Shown piece after piece: positions 8,191-17,013 of a stretch of 64,000 nucleotides of DNA. A program made the position numbers and the translations under genes. The notes beneath the pieces are model-generated. The model worked only from the letters and a program-made list of their open reading frames with translations, had not been told where the DNA came from and did not search any database. Source of the stretch: Pseudomonadota bacterium (GTDB taxonomy: Bacteria; Myxococcota_A; UBA796; UBA9615); contig JAAESI010000047.1 in the NCBI GenBank assembly GCA_024229515.1, forward strand, positions 1-64,000, in the 5' to 3' direction. Every line of letters begins with the position of its first letter. The stretch's first letter is position 1.

Positions 8191-10590
8191 ATGTTCGACC
8201 GAATCGCCCGGTTCATCTTGCAAGCGCGTTGGCTGCTGCTTGCACTTCTGGTCGCGGCGAGCGTGGCGCTCGGGCTGCCCGCGACCCAGATCGTCTTCGA
8301 CTTCTCACCGCGTTCCATCTTCTTGACCGCGGACGAAGAGGTTTCGTTCCTCAAAGAGCACCGCACCGTCTTCGGAGAGGAAGACGGCATCGTCATGGTG
8401 CTGCTCGAAGCGGACGACGTCTTCGCCCCGGACGTGCTCCAGCTCATCGTCGATCTCAGCGACGACATCTCCGAGGTCGAGGGCATCGAGTCGGTGCTCA
8501 GCCTCGCCACCGTGCCGCGGCTGTCCGGCTCCCCGCCCGTCATCGAGGTCAGCCCGCTGCTGGACGAGGTGCCCGAGACGGACGAGGAGGGGGCTGAGCT
8601 CAAGGAGATCGTGCTCGCCAACCGGATCTACGTGCACCGGTTCGTCAGCCCCAACGCCCAGGCCAGCGCGCTGTTGGCGATGCTGGATGGCGAGCTGATC
8701 GAGGAGCTGGACCGTCGCCCGTGCCTGGACGCCATCGAGGGGCTGCTCGAGCAGCGGATGGGCGCGACCGACGGGGTGACGCTGACGATGATCGGCGTGC
8801 CGGTGGTGAACCGCGAGTACGCGATCCTGCTGCAGAAGGACATGACGCGGACTGTCGGCATGTCCGTGCTGCTCATCGCCATCGTGCTGATGTTCCTGTT
8901 CCGGAACCCGGTGACGGTGGCGCTGCCCCTGACGGCGGTCGGCCTGAGCCTCACCTGGACCATCGGCTACATGGTCCTGTGGGGCGACAAGATCAACATC
9001 ATCAACTCGATCATCCCCACGCTGCTGTTGGTGATCGGCGTAGGCGATGCCGTGCACTTCCTCACGACCTACTACCAGGAGCTGGGGGCGGGCTCGGAGA
9101 AGCAGACGGCCATCCGCAGCATGGTCCGGCGCATCGGCGCGGCCTGCCTGCTGACCTCCATCACGGCCGCCATCGGCTTCGCCAGCCTGATGGTCGCGCG
9201 CATCGACATCATCAAGGGCATGGGTCGCGTGGCGGCGGTCGGCCTGCTGGTGTCGTACTTCGTCATCCTGCTGTTGGTGCCGTCGGTGCTGTCGCTGACG
9301 AAGCCGCCCAAGGCGGGGGTGCACGCCGACCCGAAGTCCGGCTGGATCGGCCGCCTGCTGACCTGGACCGGCGTCGTGGTGACGAACCACAAGGCCAAGG
9401 TCGTGACCGTCACCGCGCTCATCTGCGCCGCTTCCGTGATCGGCGGGATGCGGGTCAAGACCGACAACTTCCTGCTGGAGGAGCTCTTCCCCCAGAACCG
9501 CGTCAGCCAGGCGTTGGCGCGCACCGAGGCGGTGCTCACCGGCGTGATGCCCGTCGAAGTGTCGATCCGGACGGACACCGAGGGGGGCGTGCTGGAGCCC
9601 GACGTGCTGCGCGGTATGGTCGAGGTCCAGAAGCACTTCGGCGACGACCCGTTCATCGGCCACAGCGCGTCGGTGGCCGACCTGATCCTGGAGATTGGGC
9701 GCCTCACGCGCGGGACCTCGACCATCCCCGACACCCGCGCGGAGGCGTCGCAGCGGCTGCTCTACTTTGAGATGGGCGAGGACCCCTCGTTCCTGGACTC
9801 CATGGTCGACGTGACGCGCTCGCACGCGCGCATCTCCGCCACCCAGCGGGACTGGGGCACGAGCAACTTCTTCGCCTGGTACGACGGCAGCAAGGAGTGC
9901 GACCCCCGGGCGACCTGCGGCGAGCCGATCCTGGACATCGTCGACCGCGCCTTCGGCACCACCGGAGGCGTCAAGCCGGGGCTCGAGGTCCGCGTCACCG
10001 GCAGCAACCTCGTGGCCGCCCGCGCGCTGGACCGCCTCGTCGAGGACATGGTCACCTCGCTGCTGACGGCCTTCTTCGTCATCTCGCTGCTGATGATGCT
10101 GCTGCTCCGCTCGTTCCGGATCGGCCTGCTGTCGATGGTCCCCAACCTCATCCCGCTGCTGATGACCTTCGGCGTGATGGGCTGGATCGGCATCCCCCTG
10201 CGGACCTCCACGTCGCTGATCTTCTCGGTCGCCCTGGGCGTGGCGGTGAACGACACCATCCACTTCGTCACCCGCTTCAAGGAGGAGCTGTTCCTCCGCG
10301 GCGACCGCGTCGAAGCCGTACGCGCCACCCTGCTGTCCACGGGCCGCGCCATCATCTTCACGTCGATCCTGATGATCTTCGGCTTCGCCACGATGATGAC
10401 GACCCGCTTCGTCGGCATCTTCCAGATGGGCCTGCTCGGCGCCGTCACCCTCATGGCCGCCCTCATCGGCGACCTGCTGCTGCTGCCGGTCTGCCTCGTG
10501 ATCTTCCGCCCCTGGGAGCGGTACATCGAGAAGAAGCAGAGGGACGGGACGTGGAAGCCCGTGGAGCTGGGGAACCCGGAGGCGGAGTAG
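8191..10590 (+). CDS. MMPL/RND-family transporter
   Basis: 799 residues from the ATG at 8191. An upstream TTG at 8155 would add 12 residues that do not look like signal or membrane sequence. The architecture is the RND twofold repeat: helix 1 (about 10-30), a periplasmic domain, five helices, a second helix/domain/helix block. Each half has the conserved helix-4-type motif: GVGDAVHFLTTYY in the first and GVAVNDTIHFVTRF in the second, the Asp residues being proton-relay candidates in MMPL proteins. Helices are of sterol-sensing-domain type. Likely a proton-driven exporter of lipids or other hydrophobic molecules. It is divergent from the TonB operon and ends 2 bp before the convergent lipoprotein gene. 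Confidence 0.9.
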   Translation: MFDRIARFILQARWLLLALLVAASVALGLPATQIVFDFSPRSIFLTADEEVSFLKEHRTVFGEEDGIVMVLLEADDVFAPDVLQLIVDLSDDISEVEGIESVLSLATVPRLSGSPPVIEVSPLLDEVPETDEEGAELKEIVLANRIYVHRFVSPNAQASALLAMLDGELIEELDRRPCLDAIEGLLEQRMGATDGVTLTMIGVPVVNREYAILLQKDMTRTVGMSVLLIAIVLMFLFRNPVTVALPLTAVGLSLTWTIGYMVLWGDKINIINSIIPTLLLVIGVGDAVHFLTTYYQELGAGSEKQTAIRSMVRRIGAACLLTSITAAIGFASLMVARIDIIKGMGRVAAVGLLVSYFVILLLVPSVLSLTKPPKAGVHADPKSGWIGRLLTWTGVVVTNHKAKVVTVTALICAASVIGGMRVKTDNFLLEELFPQNRVSQALARTEAVLTGVMPVEVSIRTDTEGGVLEPDVLRGMVEVQKHFGDDPFIGHSASVADLILEIGRLTRGTSTIPDTRAEASQRLLYFEMGEDPSFLDSMVDVTRSHARISATQRDWGTSNFFAWYDGSKECDPRATCGEPILDIVDRAFGTTGGVKPGLEVRVTGSNLVAARALDRLVEDMVTSLLTAFFVISLLMMLLLRSFRIGLLSMVPNLIPLLMTFGVMGWIGIPLRTSTSLIFSVALGVAVNDTIHFVTRFKEELFLRGDRVEAVRATLLSTGRAIIFTSILMIFGFATMMTTRFVGIFQMGLLGAVTLMAALIGDLLLLPVCLVIFRPWERYIEKKQRDGTWKPVELGNPEAE

Positions 10591-10592
10591 CG

Positions 10593-11216
10593 CTAGAAGC
10601 GCAGCACGTAGCTGAAGCTCTTGTCGCCTTCCCGCGCCTCGGGGAACTTCGCCTTGGTCAGCACGCCGCCGATGCAGCGGTCCAGCGATGCGCCCTTCGT
10701 GGGCGAGCTGTGGTCGATCTTGGCCTTCGTGCAGCGGCCCTTGGTGTCCACGGTGAGGCGGACGTCCACGCGCCGCTCAGCGCCCGAGGAGGTGTTCTCG
10801 GTGAAGCAGTTCTTCAGCGACCGGTTCTGCGACCGGATCGTCTGACCGACGAGGTTCATGTCGATCCAGGGACCGATCTCCTCGCTGGCGCGGTCCAGGT
10901 CCGTCGGGGACGACGAACCGGCGCTGTTCTCGTCGTCGCCGCCCCCGCCCAGGCCCGGGGGGAGCTCCTCGCCCGCGTTCTCCATGTCGATGAGCGTGGG
11001 CTCGTCCTCGGTGGAGGCGTAGACCTTCTGGGCGCCCGCGGAGCGCTCCTGCGCCACCGCCTCCTCCAACGCCGCGCCGGAGGACGACGCCCGCCGTCGC
11101 TCGAACGCCGACAGGTCGGCCTCGTTCGGCGTCGCCGCGTCGTTGGACTCAGGCTCTTCGGAGGGGCAGGCGGTCAACATCAGGGACGCCAGGAGGAACA
11201 ACAGCGAACGACGCAT
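10593..11216 (-). CDS. Lipoprotein with AgmX/PglI-type C-terminal domain
   Basis: 207 residues from the ATG at 11216, which gives MRRSLLFLLASLMLTAC, a good lipoprotein signal with lipobox LTAC. A disordered acidic middle is followed, from about residue 110, by a TonB-like domain: LVGQTIRSQNRSLKNCF, then RRVDVRLTVDTKGRCTKAKI and a closing AKFPEAREGDKSFSYVLRF. This matches the AgmX/PglI C-terminal domain of Myxococcota, known from gliding-motility genes but also widespread elsewhere. The ATG overlaps the TGA of the upstream response-regulator gene (ATGA), so translation is probably coupled. Confidence 0.8.
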   Translation of the reverse strand: MRRSLLFLLASLMLTACPSEEPESNDAATPNEADLSAFERRRASSSGAALEEAVAQERSAGAQKVYASTEDEPTLIDMENAGEELPPGLGGGGDDENSAGSSSPTDLDRASEEIGPWIDMNLVGQTIRSQNRSLKNCFTENTSSGAERRVDVRLTVDTKGRCTKAKIDHSSPTKGASLDRCIGGVLTKAKFPEAREGDKSFSYVLRF

Positions 11217-12142
11217 CAAGTGGGCTCCGCGCACGCCAGCAGCGTGAGTGCGTCCATCCTCGGACCGAGTTCTGCCCAGCCGACCTTGAGCGACAGACCG
11301 GCACGGGCCGGGTTGTCCCCGTCGGGGTCGGCCTGGATCGCTTCCACCCCCTCCTGGAGGCGGGCGAGCACGGGCTGGACCACCTTCTTGGAGGTGTGGG
11401 GCATCAGCAGCGCGAACCGGCCGCGCCGCAAGCGAGCGAACAGGTCGTGGCTGCGGATCCGGCCGCTGACTTCGTCGCCGACGGCCTGCACCAACCGGTG
11501 GGCCGGCCCTGCGAAGGTCACCTCGCCGGCCACCTCGTCGATGCGCCAGTCGCCGCTCTGCACCGGCTCGGGGAGCCCGACCAGATCCAGGACCGCGACG
11601 GTCAACTCCAGCTTGTATCGATCCGCCCGGCTGATCTCTTCCTGCAGCCGCTGCATGAAGTACTCGCGCTTGACCGCGCCGCTGAGGCCGTCCCGGGTGG
11701 CCGACTCCAGCTGGTCGGCGCGCCGCTCGGCCAGCTGCGCGTACTGGTCGCGCACCCGCAGCAACACGTCCACCCGCGCGGCGAACTCGCGCAGGTCGAC
11801 CGGCTTGCTCATGTAGTCGTCGGCGCCGCCGTACAGCCCCGCGATGCGGCTTCGGGTGTCCGACCGGGCGGACAGGAGCAGCACCGGCGTCAGCTGGCCG
11901 TGCTTGCTCTCCTTCATCTGACGGCAGACTTCGAGCCCGTCCAGGCCCGGCATCATCACGTCCAGGACGATGACGTCGAAGGGGCCCTCGTCGTGGAACC
12001 GGGCCAGCGCCTCGTACCCGTCGTAGGCCGGGACCGGCTGGAACTCCTTGACTTCCAGGAAGTCGCTGAGGATGCGAACCGCGTCCTTGTCGTCATCGAC
12101 GACGAGGACTCGACGGTGTCCGTTGTTCGTGACGTCCGTCAA
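11216..12142 (-). CDS. Response regulator with degenerate GGDEF domain
   Basis: 308 residues from a TTG with a GGGAG-like ribosome-binding site about 9 nt upstream. Residues about 12-128 form a receiver domain: acidic pocket VVDDD, phosphoacceptor Asp in VIVLDVMMPGLDG, and Lys in MSKPVD. The remainder aligns with a GGDEF domain (ATRDGLSGAVKREYF replaces DxLTGLxNR), but the active-site loop reads RRGRFALLMP where RxGGDEF would be, so it cannot make c-di-GMP in the usual way. It probably acts as a protein- or nucleotide-binding output. It is translationally coupled to the AgmX/PglI-like lipoprotein and divergent from the YkgJ-like gene with 30 bp between. Confidence 0.82.
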   Translation of the reverse strand: MTDVTNNGHRRVLVVDDDKDAVRILSDFLEVKEFQPVPAYDGYEALARFHDEGPFDVIVLDVMMPGLDGLEVCRQMKESKHGQLTPVLLLSARSDTRSRIAGLYGGADDYMSKPVDLREFAARVDVLLRVRDQYAQLAERRADQLESATRDGLSGAVKREYFMQRLQEEISRADRYKLELTVAVLDLVGLPEPVQSGDWRIDEVAGEVTFAGPAHRLVQAVGDEVSGRIRSHDLFARLRRGRFALLMPHTSKKVVQPVLARLQEGVEAIQADPDGDNPARAGLSLKVGWAELGPRMDALTLLACAEPT

Positions 12143-12172
12143 CAGCTAGGCTCCCTCGGTCTTGAGCGACCG

Positions 12173-12724
12173 ATGATACCCGAGGACCTCGACGATTACC
12201 GACGACTCGTTGCCCGCGTCGACGATCACGCCGAGCGCGTGACCGCGGCCTGGAGCCATCGCTTCGCGTGCCGCTCGGGATGCTCCGGATGCTGCCAGCG
12301 CAGCCTGTCCGTCGCGGGCGTCGAAGCGTCGTCCATCGGAGCCTGGATCGAGGAGCACGGCCTGGCCCCCGAAGCGGGCGACGGCGAACCCTTCGTCAGC
12401 CCCCTGACCGTGGTCAATCCCGACGACGTCACCCCCTGCGCCATGCTCGACGCCGGCGGTCAGTGCCGCATCTACCCCGTGCGCCCCGTGATCTGCCGCA
12501 CCCACGGCCTCCCCGTGGCGATCTCCGACGGCGAGGGCGGCAAGCGCGGCGACACCTGCCCCCTGAACTTCACCGAGGCGGGCCTGGGCGAGGTCCCGTC
12601 AGCCGACTTCCTCGACCTGACGACCCTGGACACCGTGCTCGCGGCCGTCGATCTCCGCTTCTCCCTCGCCACCGGCAGCAGCCCCGGCGAGCGCGTGCCG
12701 CTGTCCGATCTGGCGGATCGATGA
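12173..12724 (+). CDS. YkgJ-family cysteine-cluster protein
   Basis: 183 residues from the ATG at 12173; the longer open frame upstream is antisense to the response regulator and is ignored. It shows the YkgJ-type Zn/Fe-chelating signature: CRSGCSGCCQ near residue 36, then CAMLDAGGQCRIYPVRPVICRTHG and a final CPLNF. These proteins are thought to bind a metal centre, and some act in methylation or oxygenation, but the reaction is not settled. The TGA stop overlaps the ATG of crcB (ATGA), so the two are coupled, though a functional link to fluoride export is not obvious. Confidence 0.85.
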   Translation: MIPEDLDDYRRLVARVDDHAERVTAAWSHRFACRSGCSGCCQRSLSVAGVEASSIGAWIEEHGLAPEAGDGEPFVSPLTVVNPDDVTPCAMLDAGGQCRIYPVRPVICRTHGLPVAISDGEGGKRGDTCPLNFTEAGLGEVPSADFLDLTTLDTVLAAVDLRFSLATGSSPGERVPLSDLADR

Positions 12725-13098
12725 AGGACTTCCTCGTGCTCTTCCTCGGCGGCGGCTTCGGCGCGGCCGCCCGCTACGGCACCGGCCTGCTCGCCGAGCG
12801 CGTGCTCGGCGAGCACTTCCCCTGGGGCACCCTCATCGTCAACGTCGGCGGCTCGCTGATCATCGGCGTGCTCATGCACTTCGCCCTCACGACGGACTGG
12901 ATGACGCCGCGCGCCAAGCTCGCCCTCGTCACTGGCTTCTGCGGTGCCTTCACCACGTTCTCGACCTTCAGCTACGAGACCACCCGCGCGATCCAGGCCG
13001 GCGACTACCGGGTCGCGGCGATGAACGTGGGGTTGAACGTGGTGCTGTGCCTGGGGGCGACGTTCCTGGGCCTCTACGGGGCCAGCCGGATCCCCTGA
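12721..13098 (+). CDS. crcB: Fluoride ion channel CrcB/Fluc
   Basis: 125 residues, four membrane helices, the usual length for a Fluc subunit. Family motifs are plain: GGGFGAAARYG at the N-terminus, GTLIVNVGGSLIIG (helix 2, with the conserved Asn), and GFCGAFTTFSTFSYE (helix 3 break with the Phe residues and TTFST of the fluoride pore and central Na site). It forms a dual-topology dimer that exports fluoride. There is no fluoride riboswitch visible upstream because it overlaps the YkgJ-like gene. Its 3' end overlaps the convergent helicase-associated gene by 25 bp. Confidence 0.95.
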   Translation: MKDFLVLFLGGGFGAAARYGTGLLAERVLGEHFPWGTLIVNVGGSLIIGVLMHFALTTDWMTPRAKLALVTGFCGAFTTFSTFSYETTRAIQAGDYRVAAMNVGLNVVLCLGATFLGLYGASRIP

Positions 13099-15158
13099 AT
13101 CCGCTTGATCTGGAACTTGATGTCCTCGTCCAGCCGGTGGTGGTGTCCCTGGAAGAACGACGCGCCGCCGTCCTCCCGTACTTCCGCCGGGGTGACGCGG
13201 CTCAGACCGCCGGGATCGTTGTCGCCGGTGCTCGGGTAGAGCACGTCCAGGTCCAGGCTGAGCCGGATGGCCGCCTTGATGACGCTGATCGTCTTGGCCG
13301 GGGACAGCTTCAGCAGATCGCCGGCGCCCGCGGCCGCGGGCTTGATGCTGAGGTCCGCGCCGACGGCGTTGCTGCCGACCCGCCCTGACCGGAAGCCACG
13401 CTGCGCCATCGCCTCCTTGCCGCCTTCAGCGGTGGGGGCGCCGAGCATCACCAGCGACTTGCTGGGGAAGAACATCGGCTCGTCGCGGCCGTCGAAGGTG
13501 TCCTCGGAGTCGCCATCGAGCATCCCGTGGAGGTGCCCGCGACGCTTGTCGGGATCGTCGGCGATGTCGTACTTGCGCACGCCCGGGGCCGGGTCGAGCT
13601 TCTTGCCCCGCAGCGCCTCCAGCAGCTCCTCACGCTGCTCCCGCGCCACCGCGATGACCCCGGGGGCCAGCTTCGCGTGGGCGATCTCGTTGTCGTCCAG
13701 CAGCTTCTGCAGGACCTTGGCCCGCTCCTTGTTGGCGGTGACCACGAGCGCGTCGTGGAACTCGATCTCGCCGTGCTTGCCCGCCCAGTCGCGGATGGTC
13801 GACTTCACGTTCTGCGGAGCGCCGACCTGCGAGCCCTCCGCGAGGAACCGGATCAGCTGATCGCGGCGCCACCCTTCATCGAGCGCCTGCCGCAGGGACT
13901 CACGCGTGAGCAGGTAGGTGCTCGCGCGGTCCACCCGCTTCAACTCGGCCAGCTCGCCGAGCTTCCACAGCGTCTTCAGCGGGAGCCCCACCGGCGCGAG
14001 GATCTCGAAGGTCGGCTGCAGCATGAACTTCACGCCCGCGTTGGCCTCGAGCTGGTTCAGTCCCTCGCCGCTGACGAAGATGCGACCCGCCCGGCTCAGC
14101 CGCAGGTAGCTCCCCTCGGGTCCGAGCCCGCTCTCGAGCAGGCCGGCCAGCTGAAGCACTTCCAGCGGGGGGTTGGGATCGTAGAAGCCGGACGGCGGCA
14201 GGTAGTAGCTCTTGCGTACGTAGCGTCGGTGGAACACGCCGCCCATGTAGCGGCGCCGGTAGACCGTGCGGAGCGACCGCAGCTGGCCCCACTCCTCGGG
14301 GTCCATATCCACCAGCGCGTCCATCAACCAGATGAGCAGCTTCTCCCGGCGCCGGAAGTACGTCATGTAGACGTCCCGCCGCTGCCGCGCGCTCATCGAC
14401 AGGAACTCCGCGAGGGCGAGGTCGTCGACCTCCAGGTGGCCGCCGCGGTGGTGGACCAGACCCAGCTCGCGGACCACGTCCAGGTGCCACTCCAGGACCT
14501 TCTCGGTGGCGCTGTCGCCCCACAGGCTGCTGAAGAAGGCGACGAGCTCCTCGTGGTGCTTCTTGAACACCTCGTCCTTGCGCGTGACCTTCACCGGGTG
14601 CTGGCGCAGGTACGCCAGGAACGACACCACCGAGAACCCGACGGGGTGGCGGTAGTTGGTGTCCTTGCTCAGCCGGACGTCGCCCTCTTCGACCTTCGCG
14701 GGGGCGAGCCCGAGGCGCTTGCGGAACTGGTGCCGGAGTTCCAGCGCCAGCGGTTCGGGCATGACGTAGAAGAGTGGCGGGCTCTGTCGGGAGTTGCCGA
14801 ACACCCACAGATCCAGACCCAACGAATGCAGCACTTCGGCCCACAGCACCTCGGACATGCCGTGGGCCTGGGTGAGCTCCTGAAGCAGCCACGTGCCCCC
14901 CGCGATCCCACGGCTCTGCAGCAGCCCGATCAGGGCGACGTGATGCGTCTTGGGCATCTCTTTGAGGCGGGCGCGGACCCAGTGGCGATCGCCGAACTTC
15001 TCGATCAGGCCTTCGGCGATGGCCGCCGATTCCTTGTCGGTGAACCCCAGGATCCCGGCGCGCGTAGCGGCAGCCTTGTCCGATTCGGTGCCGTACCGGT
15101 CGTGGTACTGCGCCAGGATCGGATGCGGGAGACTTCGGAAGAAGCCCGCGAGATCCAT
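13074..15158 (-). CDS. Helicase-associated protein (XPB/Ssl2 N-terminal-like domain)
   Basis: 694 residues, starting immediately after the XPB helicase stop codon. The N-terminal half is helical (MDLAGFFRSLPHPILAQY) and the middle has winged-helix-like stretches. The region around residues 380-480 (FMLQPTFEILAPVGLPLKTLWKLGELAEL..VDRASTYLLTRESLRQAL) matches the helicase XPB/Ssl2 N-terminal-type domain (PF13625) found in bacterial XPB partners. No nuclease motif is evident. It most likely binds the neighbouring helicase and DNA, giving a two-gene repair or transcription-coupled unit. Function in bacteria is poorly known; pairing is seen, mechanism is inferred. Confidence 0.78.
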   Translation of the reverse strand: MDLAGFFRSLPHPILAQYHDRYGTESDKAAATRAGILGFTDKESAAIAEGLIEKFGDRHWVRARLKEMPKTHHVALIGLLQSRGIAGGTWLLQELTQAHGMSEVLWAEVLHSLGLDLWVFGNSRQSPPLFYVMPEPLALELRHQFRKRLGLAPAKVEEGDVRLSKDTNYRHPVGFSVVSFLAYLRQHPVKVTRKDEVFKKHHEELVAFFSSLWGDSATEKVLEWHLDVVRELGLVHHRGGHLEVDDLALAEFLSMSARQRRDVYMTYFRRREKLLIWLMDALVDMDPEEWGQLRSLRTVYRRRYMGGVFHRRYVRKSYYLPPSGFYDPNPPLEVLQLAGLLESGLGPEGSYLRLSRAGRIFVSGEGLNQLEANAGVKFMLQPTFEILAPVGLPLKTLWKLGELAELKRVDRASTYLLTRESLRQALDEGWRRDQLIRFLAEGSQVGAPQNVKSTIRDWAGKHGEIEFHDALVVTANKERAKVLQKLLDDNEIAHAKLAPGVIAVAREQREELLEALRGKKLDPAPGVRKYDIADDPDKRRGHLHGMLDGDSEDTFDGRDEPMFFPSKSLVMLGAPTAEGGKEAMAQRGFRSGRVGSNAVGADLSIKPAAAGAGDLLKLSPAKTISVIKAAIRLSLDLDVLYPSTGDNDPGGLSRVTPAEVREDGGASFFQGHHHRLDEDIKFQIKRIQGIRLAP

Positions 15159-16868
15159 CTAGTCCTCTCCCTCGTCCTCGACCCATTCGCGAGAAGGGGT
15201 CCATTCCTCGATGTGATAACTGTACCCCTGCTCCGTCAAGAACAACTGTCGATTGTGGGCGAACTCCTGCTCACGACTGTTCCGGGTCACCACCGAGTAG
15301 AAAAATGCTTCTCCCCCGCTGGGACGAAGGATCCGGCCCAGCCTCTGGGCCTCTTCCTGCCGTGAGCCGAACGTGCCCGAGATCTGAATGGCGACGTTCG
15401 CGTCGGGCAGGTTGATGCTGAAGTTGGCGACCTTGCTGACCGTCAGGACCTTCAGGTCGCCGGACCGGAACTCCGCATAGAGCCGGTCCCGCTCGTCGTT
15501 CGGCGTCTTGCCCGTGATGAGCGGCGCCCCGAACATCTTCGCCACCAGCTCGAGCTGATCGAGGTACATGCCGATCACCAGGACCTTGTCGTCCTCGTGC
15601 TCCTCCAGCAGCTCCTCGATGGCGAGCATCTTCATCGGGTTCTCAGCCGCGATGCGGAACTTGCTGCGGTCGTCCGCCTGGGCGTACCGGAAGGCCAGCT
15701 TGGGCGGCAGGTCGACCCGGATCTCGTAGCAGTGGGCCTCCGCGACGAACCCCTTGGACTCGAGCACACGCCACGGCACATCGAACCGCTTGGGGCCGAT
15801 GAGGCTGAAGACGTCAGCTTCGCGCCCGTCCTCGCGCACCAGCGTCGCGGTGAGGCCGAGGCGGCGGCGCGCCTGGATGTCGGCGGTGATGCGGAACACC
15901 GGCGCCGGCAGGAGGTGGACCTCGTCGTAGATGATCAGGCCCCAGTCGGACGCGCTGAACAGGCCCAGGTGGGTGAACACCGCGTCGGTCGACTTCCGGT
16001 GGGTGAGGATCTGATAGGTCGTCACGGTGACCGGTCGGATCTGCTTGCTCCGGCCGCTGTACTCACCCACCTGATCGGCGGTGAGGTGGGTCCGGTCGAC
16101 GATCTCTTCGATCCACTGCCGCACCGCGCTGACGCCGGTGGCGAGGATCAGGGTGTGGCAGCCCGCCGCGGCCATCGTGGCGATGCCGACGATCGTCTTG
16201 CCGGCGCCGCACGGGAGCACGACGACGCCGTGGCCTCCGTCCTCGGAGCCGGCCTTCATCCACGCCGCGACGGAGTCCCGCTGGTACTTGCGCAGGCCCC
16301 ACCCCTTGCCCTCGATGGTCTGGCGGCGCATCGAGATCTTGAGCGACTCGCCCTCGACGAAACCGGCGCGGTCCTCGACCGGGTAGCCGAGCTTGAGCAG
16401 CGCCTGCTTGATGACACCGCGGTTGCCCAGGGGGACCCGGTACAGCCCCTCCCGAACCGGAGCGCCCAGCAGGGGGATGATCTTCTTGCTGCGGATGACC
16501 TTGCGGGAGACGTGGGAGTCCCGAATCTCCAGGAGCAGGTCGCCCCCCTCCTCCTGGGCGGGCAGGAGCACGACCTTGCCGAAGCGGGAGATCTTTTCGC
16601 TGACGTCGTCGATGACGTCCGGCGGGACCTCGTACTTGCTGAACTTTTCCAGCCCCGCACGGATCTCGGACCCCCGCAGCCCCGCCCCCGCCGCGTTCCA
16701 CAGCGACAGCGCCGTGATTCGGTAGGTGTGGATGTGCGCCGGCGACTTCTCCAGCTCCGCGAAACGGGCCAAGAAGTCCCGCGCCTCACCGTAGTTGTTG
16801 TTGTCCACCTCAAGCAGCAGCGAGCCGTCGCCCTGCACGATGAGGGGGTTGTCCGGATTGAAGAACAT
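15159..16868 (-). CDS. XPB-type superfamily 2 DNA helicase
   Basis: 569 residues. All XPB hallmarks are present: a ~190-residue N-terminal DNA-damage-recognition-like part; Walker A CGAGKT (residues 220-225); DEVH box (315-318); the RED motif in LGLTATLVREDG (345-347); and motif VI QRLGRILRP (508-516). ATP-driven DNA unwinding or translocation is expected. Length fits bacterial XPB (about 550-570 residues). It is followed without a gap by the helicase-associated gene (stop at 15159, next ATG at 15158). Bacterial XPBs are less common than UvrABC, and their role, possibly in nucleotide-excision repair, is not settled. Confidence 0.93.
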   Translation of the reverse strand: MFFNPDNPLIVQGDGSLLLEVDNNNYGEARDFLARFAELEKSPAHIHTYRITALSLWNAAGAGLRGSEIRAGLEKFSKYEVPPDVIDDVSEKISRFGKVVLLPAQEEGGDLLLEIRDSHVSRKVIRSKKIIPLLGAPVREGLYRVPLGNRGVIKQALLKLGYPVEDRAGFVEGESLKISMRRQTIEGKGWGLRKYQRDSVAAWMKAGSEDGGHGVVVLPCGAGKTIVGIATMAAAGCHTLILATGVSAVRQWIEEIVDRTHLTADQVGEYSGRSKQIRPVTVTTYQILTHRKSTDAVFTHLGLFSASDWGLIIYDEVHLLPAPVFRITADIQARRRLGLTATLVREDGREADVFSLIGPKRFDVPWRVLESKGFVAEAHCYEIRVDLPPKLAFRYAQADDRSKFRIAAENPMKMLAIEELLEEHEDDKVLVIGMYLDQLELVAKMFGAPLITGKTPNDERDRLYAEFRSGDLKVLTVSKVANFSINLPDANVAIQISGTFGSRQEEAQRLGRILRPSGGEAFFYSVVTRNSREQEFAHNRQLFLTEQGYSYHIEEWTPSREWVEDEGED

Positions 16869-17001
16869 GGCCCTCTATTCGATGGACACAGCCTCCCAAG
16901 CTGCGCCCCATGTCGCCCCCGTGTCGGGGAATTCCCCACTCGTGGGATAGGCGAAGATAGTGAAGCCCTCAAAGGCGGTCAAGATCGCACTGGAGCCGCG
17001 T

Positions 17002-17007
17002 TACACT
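17002..17007 (+). promoter_or_regulatory. -10 element TACACT, predicted leaderless start
   Basis: TACACT lies 6 nt before the ATG at 17014, with no ribosome-binding site between. The same hexamer precedes starts at 20444, 32350 and (minus strand) 51391. Confidence 0.45.
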
Positions 17008-17013
17008 CGGTTC

